A program made the translations under genes and the position numbers. 64,000 nucleotides of DNA from Mycteria americana (Eukaryota > Chordata > Aves > Ciconiiformes > Ciconiidae): positions 5,876,062 to 5,940,061 of the forward strand of contig NC_134367.1 of assembly GCF_035582795.1 (NCBI RefSeq), written 5' to 3'. The notes under the pieces are model-generated. The model did no database searches, was not told where the DNA came from, and saw nothing but the letters and a program-made list of their open reading frames with translations. Within the stretch, counting starts at the first letter, position 1. The number at the start of each line of letters is the position of its first letter. Positions 26,723 through 64,000 of this stretch are shown piece after piece.

Positions 26723-29700
26723 GTAGGTGCCCGTTTCCCTGGTAGAGACCCAGCGGGGCTCCGACCGGGCGGGGGCTGAGGGGCGCGAGGGATCGGGGGG
26801 GGGGGGGGGGGGTGTGCTACCTGCGATCCCGCGGGCGAGCTGGGCAAGTGCGGCGGCGGCCTGGGCCTGCGCATGCGCGCTGGCCGGCGCGCGGGCAGAG
26901 AGAGGGGTCGGTGGTCCGCGATTGCTTCAGGTATTGTGGAAATAGTATTACTACTCTTTTTCTGCCCTCAGAGTCGGATATCTTTGAAATTGTTCTCCCA
27001 ATCACTGTCTTTGTGCTGAGCGATGATGATTTTCTCCAAGATGACGCTGAGGAGCAAGCAGCATCGGTTCCCACGTTGAAGAAGGAGGATGAGGAGGAAG
27101 TTAACTTAAACAATAGCGTTTTCCTAAAAAGCGATGTGACACTTTCAAATGACAGTAACAGTTTAAGCATTTGGGAAGAAAACAAGACTACTTCAAATAA
27201 GGATAACAGTATGAAATACTCTGAAGAAAAATGTGTTGCTGAGAGTGTGTGTAACAGATTGAAATCATCTTTAAGTGACTGGTGTGATGCAGGCACAGAT
27301 AAATATAGTCAAAATTATTTGTTGCCTACATCGTCTTGCAAAACAGAGCTTACAGAGATAAATGAAACCAGTGACAGAAAAGAATGTGATGGTGATGATG
27401 GCTTTCAGAAGATTCTTCCTCTCCTCTCCTCTGCTGGCAGTGAGGGCAGAGATGATACCATCAGGACAAACAGACAGTTGACATTGGCAGCAATATCCAA
27501 ACATGAAGAGAAACTTGGTGTTGCAAGTGTTCTTTCTGAGGGCAGTCAGAAACAACCAGAAATCCACAAGGAGATGGAGACAATTGTTGAAACGGAAGGT
27601 AACTTCTTAATAAGACTAGTGCAAGAGTTTTTAAGAAATCTGGTAAATCTCAAGTTTTTGAAATAGGTAGGAAAGTGTATAGGAAGAATGCCAAACCTGT
27701 TTATTTTAGAGTAAGCATTTCAACATAGATTAGTATCGTATGCAGCAAAAAGAGAATATTGGCTATATTTCACAGACTCCTGTGAAAAATAGTGAAACTA
27801 CAATAAATCAGTACTGTTTCATTCTACTGCAGTTTGCAAAAGGGTGGCCTTTCATTAGGGAAAAGGATGTGAAAATAAAAACTTAGGTTAAAGGGTTTTT
27901 TATCCCAATTAGAGATATTAGAGAGAGAAAACCAATAGGCAGTAACTCATCAATATAAGCAGAGACTGGGAGAGGCATAATTTAGGTTTAAACTCCACCA
28001 TGCCTTACAGCAGATGGAAGTCCTTCAGGAAGAAAGATGTAGAGAAGTACTAAGAGAACTTTTGCTTCTAACAGATAGAAGGCAGCAGAAGGAGCATTGT
28101 ACTTTTGAGAATAGAGCCCTAGCAACGTTTGGTGACAGTACTTTCATAGGAATTCTGGCATAAAGCTGTCTCATTAAAAACTGTAGGGGATGCAGTGTTG
28201 GCCTGTGAAATTCAGAACTTTGAGTGAAAAGAGGAAGTGGAAAAAAGGAGGCGCCTAACTAGGATTTCTTACCTTAAAATATTATTTAAATGTTGGGGGG
28301 GGGCGGGGGGAAAGTATGGAGAGAGACATTAGGAAAGAAGTGGAGATAGGAAAATGTTAAGGCAGCAAAAGAAGTGAAGAGCAAGCAAGTAGTTAGACAA
28401 TTTGGGATTATTACTACCAATTAATCATGAATGTTGGTGATTGTATGAATGTCATGCTTGTGACTTTTTATCCCCCTGTAGATCCTGATTCTTCAAAGAA
28501 TGGAGATAATGAAGCTAATAACAGAAAAAGAAAGAGAAGCAAATTTGAAGATGAAACTCTGAGTTCTCTTTTGGAACATGGCTTGAAAGAAGAACTGAAA
28601 TTTACCAATAATTGTACTTCTCTGTTTCTTAATGGATGTTCTCCTGCTTCAGAGGAATTGCTAAAAGATGTAGGGAAACCGGAGATGAACGCTTCTGCTG
28701 AATCAAATACTACTGGAGAGCATATTTATAAGACATTGACACCATTTCCTAGAAAACGATATCGGCAACAAAAAGGTGTTTCGCCTCATGCAAGCCCAGA
28801 AGAATTCCAAAGCCAGCAAGAAGATTTAGCGTGGCTAAGTAATAGTGTGACCATCAAACCTCTTTCTAAAGCATCTTGTTCTATAAATAAGCATGAAAGA
28901 TTGAATTTGAAGTGCAGGTTTTGTAGTTCTGTGTATAAATGCAGTGCACATCTAAAGAAACATGTTCATTCAGCTCATAAAGATAAGAAAACACATAAAT
29001 GCTGCTTTTGTAAAAGAACCTTTTTCTTTTCTGTCAACCTTAAGAATCACCTTAAATTTCATAAGAAAATGACTAGGTTGCAAAAGGCAAGAAAAAACAG
29101 AATAAATGCAAGAAAAGTTAGGCAAAGAAGATCTGAAGAAAGAAAATCTGAGACCAAGAAAAAAGAAAGTAAATATGAGAAATTTTTCATCAAAATTGAA
29201 AGGGACTTTACACCTCTGAGTGTGCCAGTTACTTTTTCCTGCAAAATTTGTTTCTTTGCTTCATCAAATCCTAGGATTTTTGCTCATCACATGAAGGGAC
29301 ATAAGGAGAGACCGCCTTACCAGTGTCCTCAATGTGATTACTCCTGCATTAGCTTATCCTATCTGTTAAATCACATGTACTGGCATGCTGGGTATAAGCT
29401 GTACCAGTGCAGGTTTTGCACCTTTTTTTCATTATATTTTGCAAGCATGGTAAGGCATAGCTACATACACACGGGGGCTAAACCATATTCCTGTGAGTTC
29501 TGCCAGTCAGCGTTCACAAGCAATGCTGGGTTAAAGAGACACAGAAGATTACACGCAGGCAAAGAAACATGCCAAGGGCAGCAACTTGACTTCGTAAGTG
29601 GAAGAAAGAGAGCTCGAAGACCTTCAAAGAATTACACGTGTGATGAGTGTAACATAGTGTTTTACACTAGAGGGCATCTTGGCTTTCATAAGAAATTTCA

Positions 29701-31141
29701 TGAACAGTTTAAGGCTACTGCTAATGGTTATACGAATCAGAGCAATGAATATCATAAAAGCAAAATATGCAAAGTTGACAGTGATTCCCAGGACCATGTT
29801 TCTCTCTCTCTTTCTGGTAAAGAAAATGATTGTCTCAGTGGGGGAATGCTGGCTTCAGAAGTAGACTTTGAGCGGGCAGGTGATGTGCGGGACAAAAAAA
29901 AAATGTGCTCTGCAAAGAAATTCGCTGAAAACGGCCATGGAAGCAACAGCTTACCTATTATTGGGAATAGATCAGAAGTTCCTCTGAATTCATACAAAAT
30001 GGACACTGTCATTTGCGAAGACGAACTTCTCTTCAAGTCCAAGGCCTCTCATTCACAAGTTCAAGATGATGATGCATATCATAGATTTGTAGAAAACTTA
30101 AAGGATACGTGGCCTTCCAATCTGTCTACATTCAAAATGTACAAGTGCCAACACTGCAGTTATGCTACCGCTGTTCATAGTGACTTTAAGCTGCACCTAA
30201 AAATACATACAGATGAAGGACCATTTGTGTGTAAAGAATGCAATAAGACATTTAAAACATCAAACCATTTGCAGAAACACAGCCTTATTCACGTAAAGAA
30301 TGGGTATGAGTTTGGCCATTGCCTCTATGTAGATAGCAGTCTAGAGAATCTTGAATTGCATCATGAAATGCATGTAGGCATGTGTCCAGAAAGAGATTTT
30401 GGTTCCTCAGAAGGTTCAAACAGCGTCCATTCCTTGCTTGGTTCGGAAGTCTGTGGAGTACAGCCAGATGTCCAGCAGGGCAAAGAAAATGATTTGCTAG
30501 CACAAAGTCAGCCACGATTCTATCAGTGTGCAGAGTGTGAGTACACTACTTACATTTTAAGCAACCTTGAACTACATGTAAGAACTCACACAGGTGAGAA
30601 ACCTTACAGCTGCAGTGTTTGTCAGAAGAAGTTTCGTACTTCCAGTCACCTGAAAAGACACAGAGTCACGCATTTTAACATGGAGTATCTCAAATGCAGG
30701 AACTGTGACTATTCAACAAACAAATGGCTGTCCTTGAAACAGCATCTGGCTTCACACTCTTGTGAGGAAAGCTCATCTACTGGCTGTCTCTACGAACGAA
30801 AGCAGCTACCTGTCAAAACATACACGTGTGAAGAGTGTGGCTATTCCACAGCCCACAATGGAAACTTGAAGCCACACTTGAGAATTCATACAGGGGAGAA
30901 GCCATTCAAGTGTGGTCAGTGCGCTGTTGCTTTCCGCACATCTAGCCACCTGAAGCGCCACTTACTGACTCACTTAAAGTTGCACTGCAGAAGGTGTAAA
31001 TTTTCTACGGTAGATAAACGTGCTTTCCAAAAGCATGTAAAAACACATACAAAAAAGTACAAGTGTGGAAAGTGTAGTGTGACGCTGCCTACTAAAAAAC
31101 TTCTGGAAAAGCATAAGCGGCAACATAAGCTTGGAATATAA
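26680..31141 (+). CDS. C2H2 zinc-finger protein, three exons, 1,109 residues
   Basis: The spliced frame joins 26,680-26,722, 26,972-27,598 and 28,482-31,141 with GT-AG borders, keeping phase at both junctions (G|AG and G|AT), and ends in TAA. Residues 1-223 (exons 1-2) have no recognised domain but hold a hydrophobic then acidic segment (ESDIFEIVLPITVFVLSDDD) and many Ser, Glu and Asp. A basic signal, RKRKR, lies near residue 238. Sixteen canonical CX2CX12HX3-4H fingers fall in groups: two from about residue 368, four from 477, one at 610, two from 779, and seven from 906 to the C-terminus. A degenerate finger after residue 827 lacks its first Cys. TGEKP-type linkers are present only in the last group. 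The protein is probably a nuclear DNA-binding regulator. I do not recognise a named orthologue, and there is no visible KRAB, SCAN or BTB domain. Confidence 0.9.
26795..26812 (+). repeat. Run of 18 guanines in intron 1
   Basis: Eighteen consecutive G lie 72 bases downstream of the exon 1 donor, on the coding strand. Such a run can form intramolecular G-quadruplexes and may stabilise R-loops at the promoter. Its length is prone to sequencing and replication slippage. Confidence 0.9.
26868..26879 (+). promoter_or_regulatory. NRF1-like site in intron 1
   Basis: TGCGCATGCGCG is a full match to the NRF1 consensus (Y)GCGCAYGCGC(R). It lies 145 bp downstream of exon 1, still within the CpG island. 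Confidence 0.65.
26972..27598 (+). CDS. Zinc-finger gene exon 2
   Basis: The acceptor tctgccctcag is followed by 627 coding bases, and the donor is gtaact. The exon encodes residues 15-224: first the ESDIFEIVLPITVFV block, then an acidic DDDFLQDD and KKEDEEEV stretch, then Ser/Thr/Asn-rich low-complexity sequence. No finger is present. The frame stays open back to 26,812 through intron 1, so intron retention would give an alternative N-terminus, but the exon 1 junction is preferred. Confidence 0.85.
28482..31141 (+). CDS. Zinc-finger gene exon 3 (all fingers)
   Basis: The acceptor tatccccctgtag leads into a single 2,660-base exon holding every finger and the stop codon. Putting a whole C2H2 array in the last exon is typical of vertebrate zinc-finger genes. 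The frame is open for 55 bases upstream with an ATG at 28,427, but that part is intronic in the spliced model. Between fingers 2 and 3 is a Lys/Arg-rich linker of about 40 residues. Fingers 7 and 8 are separated by about 145 residues of acidic, Ser-rich sequence that includes a coding run of ten A at 29,894-29,903. Confidence 0.95.
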
Positions 31142-32489
31142 GCTTGGGAATTGCAAGTTGGCACTCGGTTCTGGAGAGGTTTGCATGTCCTGAATTTGTT
31201 CATTGCTTTACATTCCCCTGCTGTCCCCAAAATGGTGGCTGGTAATGGACGCATCCAGTGTTTTGGTCCAGAGAGTGAAACTCGGGGTACTGGTTTGCTC
31301 CAGGTTCTTCTGAGAGCTTCAGTTCTAGCACAGGCTGTGCTAAAGCAGATCTTGGGGGCACTTTTTCATGCCTGAGTAACTTCTTAATACCATGAGGTCA
31401 ATTATGATTTGGCCAGTGTTCATCAGCTTAAACAGTTATGCTGTGCCACTTATTTTCTTATAAATACTAAAAAAATTCTTGTCTAACTGAAATAATGTTT
31501 AAAGGGAGGGAAGGAAGTGCACGTTATATTGTATAGTAATAACTTTTCATTTAAAAATTGTCATGTGTGTTGGAGGGTTAATGCTACCTCTGATCTGCTG
31601 AAAGCTGCATTCCTTACTCCCAGGTTCTCTTGCAATACTTGCAAGAGAAAAAAAAATAGTATCTCACAAAATTACAGAAGCAAAAGATTTGTGGATAATT
31701 GGGATATGAAAATGTTTTCTGTATGTATATATAAAAGGTTTATTAGGAAGTTATCTTGTCTGTACTTTTGATAATTCTTTGAGTAGTCTGATAGAAGTGA
31801 TAATGTTGTTCGTAATCAGATATTTTATGATACTGAGAATCCTTAAATTAATCTTCAATTTTATGTACGTGTCTGATGTTAATCTAGTATGAAATGCCTT
31901 ATCTTTTCTCCAGCTGGTAGTTCCTGTACTCTTTGTTTCTTAAAATAGACAATATCATAGTTTTCAAAGAACTGTTAATTTAACTACTTGCTGATATATT
32001 GCAAATACTGCTTACTTACATGGAAAACCTTAGCAGTATCTTGAACTGTAAAATTTATGTTGTTAAAGAGCTTCACTGTGCATCTAAAATGCCATGTATA
32101 AGGACCCCTTGTGCCAAACAGCAGTTGTTACCTGGTATGGTGAAGACACATGGATGCTTCTTCCATTTTATATTCAAATCTAGGCAAATCTTTGCTTGTT
32201 TTAGAGTTATACGGTGCTAGAAACTCTGTGTGGACATCACTGACTGCAGTATGTTCAGTGGTATTGATAACAGCAGTGTTACCCTCTTGTGTGAGGAAAG
32301 ACAATGGCAAAGGGCTGGTGCTAACTGTCTCCTAACGTTACAGTTCAGTCCATGAAACAGCAGAGTAAACCTATAGCTTAATTTAGAGAATGTAAACATG
32401 AAACTACTGCTTTTTTACTGCTCTCAAATGTATGTTTTTCTTTATAAATATAGAACATATTTTGCAGAGGCTTTTTGGTAGGAGAGAGG

Positions 32490-32655
32490 TTGGAAACAGT
32501 TGCCCAGCGAGGTGGTGGAGTCTCCCTCTTTGGAGATACTCAAAAGCCATCTGGACATGGACCTGGGCAACCAGCTCTGGGTGGCCCTGCTCAAGCAGGG
32601 GTTTGGACCAGATGACTTCCAGAAGTCCTGCGGCCGTTCTGTGATTCAGAATGCA
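32490..32655 (+). mobile_element. CR1 LINE 3' tail fragment
   Basis: The plus strand carries diverged CR1 tail words: 'ttgcccagcgaggtggtgga', 'gtttggaccagatgac' and the terminal 'ttctgtgattcagaatg'. Only the last 165 bp or so is retained. It probably lies in the 3' UTR of the zinc-finger gene, in sense orientation. Confidence 0.8.
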
Positions 32656-32762
32656 ATTTTCCAAGAGTGGATTGAAACTCATGAATAATGCATGTATTTA
32701 AGGCCAGATCAGCAAAGGTACTCAAGTGATCTAGTTCTTTGTAGTTGCAGTAAAATCAGACA

Positions 32763-32768
32763 AATAAA
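32763..32768 (+). terminator. Candidate polyadenylation signal AATAAA
   Basis: This is the first canonical hexamer after the zinc-finger stop codon. A GT-rich segment (ctggtggttacagatgtttt) follows 20-40 bases downstream, as expected for cleavage. A second AATAAA lies at 32,915. Confidence 0.5.
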
Positions 32769-32790
32769 TTTCTGTGACTCTGAACCCTGG

Positions 32791-34009
32791 TGGTTACAGA
32801 TGTTTTTACTACAAGCTGGGAAGTCACCATTTGGGAATGAGTGATTCAGGTCTTAGAATGATTGAGCTAACCACCTGACACAGTTGTGAGAAAAAAGAAT
32901 GTTATCCTGATAGGAATAAAAGAAAAGCATTTCTGGGAAATACTAACACTGTTGTACAAGCGTGGAGGAATTTTTACCTGCAGTACTGTACACTTGTGAT
33001 CATTTATGTGAAGAAAAAGTCAAAACAGGTGCAGAGAGGAAAAAAAAATGGGAAAGAGAATTGTAAGCCTATATATCAGATAAGCCTAGGAAAGCTACAT
33101 CTGATAGAGAATAACTGTTTAAAAGTATGGTGTACAATGATGAAGGGAGCCCAATTTAAGGGGGTAAATTCATTGAAGGAAACATTAGAAAGAGTTTGTA
33201 AACAGCATAAGTTTCTTTTAGTTGCAAGAGCAACAGAAGACCTTTTCAGATGGAGCTTGATGAGTTTGTAAAAATAATTATTCCAGGTGGTTGCCTCATA
33301 AAAATAAGGGGTTTCTTGACTCATGAGGTTCCCCTCTGTTCCTTATGCAATGCACTGCACTTTTGGGGATTGGAAGTGATTCTCAGTCTCCCAAGTCAGA
33401 GGAATTTAAATGTAAAGACATACTCCTTTTAAAATAAGGACAGGGGCTGTTCTTGATTTTTTTTTGCTAGCTAAAAGTAATATTTTTTTATTCTTGCAGA
33501 GTTTTAACAAAAATCAAAGCCTCTCCTAAATCATACTATGAAGTTTTCTATTTCAACCAAAAAATTTGCTTAATTTTCTTAATGAACACATCTTGAATTT
33601 GGACAAAACAGTAAAATGTAATAGGAAATCACACTAATGACAAACAACTTCAGCAAATAGGTGTCATTTTATCTGCTATGCATCTACTAAATAAGTGAAT
33701 AAAAGTTAAGCATGGGTGAAGTAGATGAATATAGGTGAGTCAGAGCATGCTGCAATATGGTTAACCACCAGCCAGTTTTATCTACAGTAGAAGGAAGGAA
33801 ATACAATTTACTGTATGTTACTATATGCTACTACCTCAATTCTCATTGGGCTATGGTGTGTCCATGTAAATGCACATTTTATCTCAAATTAACAAAACAC
33901 ACTGTAAACGTAACAGTGGTGAAGTCTGATTTTCTTCTGCTGTCCCCTTCTTTCCCTATTTGTGTCCGTTGGGGAATTTAACACAACTTAATGAATAGTC
34001 ACTTAATCA
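32791..34009. other. Intergenic spacer between the two genes
   Basis: About 1.2 kb of AT-rich sequence. I see no coding frame, RNA gene or repeat that I can name. Another AATAAA near 33,698 could serve a longer zinc-finger transcript. Confidence 0.5.
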
Positions 34010-34122
34010 TTGAAGAGGAGGCCCGGCCCCCTCCGCCGTGCGCACCTCCAGCCCATAGGTGGCGCTAGCGCAAAGCACCTCCCCAAAACGCCCCGTCCAG
34101 GGAGGCGCAGCGCCGCGGAGCC

Positions 34123-34284
34123 TGCGCCTGCGCAGAGCAGCCAGCCGCCACCCCCCCTCCCCGCCGTTTCTCTCGCCCCTGTGCGCCTGCGCCAGCGGTG
34201 CCGCGCCTCCCCGGCACGGCTGTTACCGTATCCCCTGTGCGCCTGCGCAGAGAGTGCGCCTTTACCGCGGAGGGCGCCTGCGCG
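34123..34284 (+). promoter_or_regulatory. Array of four NRF1-like sites
   Basis: TGCGCCTGCGCA or close variants begin at 34,123, 34,182, 34,238 and 34,273. The second and third sit in an imperfect 56-bp tandem duplication, sharing 'cccctgtgcgcctgcgc'. GCGCCTGCGC is a common NRF1 half-site variant. The array lies 90-250 bp before the CDC5L start codon. Confidence 0.6.
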
Positions 34285-34373
34285 GGGTCTCGGCCGGCCC
34301 CGCTGAAGCGAGTGGCGTTTCCTTCCTTTCACCGCTTTTTCTCTGCAGGACTTCCATCCCCTTCGCCGCCAAG

Positions 34374-64000
<29,627 letters not shown>

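Larger units (their letters stand above)
26380..26930 (+). promoter_or_regulatory. CpG-island promoter of the zinc-finger gene
   Basis: High GC content with dense CpG, including 'gcgcgcgac' and 'gcgcacgcgcgcc' runs, covers the first exon and its donor site. I see no convincing TATA box, as is usual for housekeeping vertebrate promoters. Two NRF1-like palindromes flank exon 1. Transcription probably starts in the 100 bp or so before the ATG at 26,680, but the exact start site cannot be read from sequence. Confidence 0.75.
31142..32790 (+). other. Probable 3' untranslated region of the zinc-finger gene
   Basis: No coding sequence follows the stop. The stretch is AT-rich and contains a CR1 tail fragment at about 32,490. 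The first canonical AATAAA after the stop is at 32,763, so the 3' UTR may be about 1.65 kb. Variant signals further upstream cannot be excluded. Confidence 0.5.

Noticed and set aside
26817-27296. 159-codon antisense frame over zinc-finger exon 2
   Set aside because: Shadow of the sense coding exon, with no independent support.

Overview
This window looks like nuclear DNA from a bird. It carries CR1 LINE tails with the avian 3' end (octamer-like ATTCTATG repeats), a solo LTR of a type I recall as widespread in Neoaves, compact GT-AG genes with CpG-island promoters, and a CDC5L protein almost identical to other vertebrates. The Neoaves placement rests on remembered LTR families and is inference.

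Layout. Positions 1 to about 26,000 are intergenic: I found no supportable protein-coding gene or RNA gene there. This stretch holds decayed repeats (a CR1 tail near 2.1 kb, SINE-like and hAT-like remnants, a GC-rich island at 22.97-23.42 kb, an AT-rich simple-repeat zone at 24.6-24.9 kb) and a 378-bp LTR-derived inverted-repeat element at 25.3-25.7 kb. A CpG island at 26.4-26.9 kb starts a three-exon, plus-strand gene. It encodes a 1,109-residue C2H2 protein with 16 intact zinc fingers and one degenerate finger (26,680-31,141). I do not recognise its orthologue by name.

About 3.2 kb further on, a second CpG island contains a striking array of NRF1-like palindromes and starts CDC5L. This is the Myb-repeat core subunit of the PRP19/CDC5L spliceosome complex. 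Fourteen coding exons (34,374-55,007) splice in frame to 698 residues, from the start codon to just before the C-terminal coiled coil. The last roughly 100 residues of the family (about 802 in mammals) are not found in the remaining 9 kb, so the terminal exons lie beyond the window.

Inside the CDC5L introns are an antisense CR1 (intron 3), a 630-bp sense solo LTR ending only 41 nt from exon 6 (intron 5), and a sense CR1 (intron 10). Both genes run head to tail on the plus strand. Both start in TATA-less CpG islands with NRF1-like sites, so they may share housekeeping control. The most notable observations are the unassigned zinc-finger gene with its unusual N-terminus, the NRF1-like array, the LTR abutting a splice acceptor, the inverted LTR-derived element, and the oppositely oriented CR1 pair around CDC5L exons 4-10.
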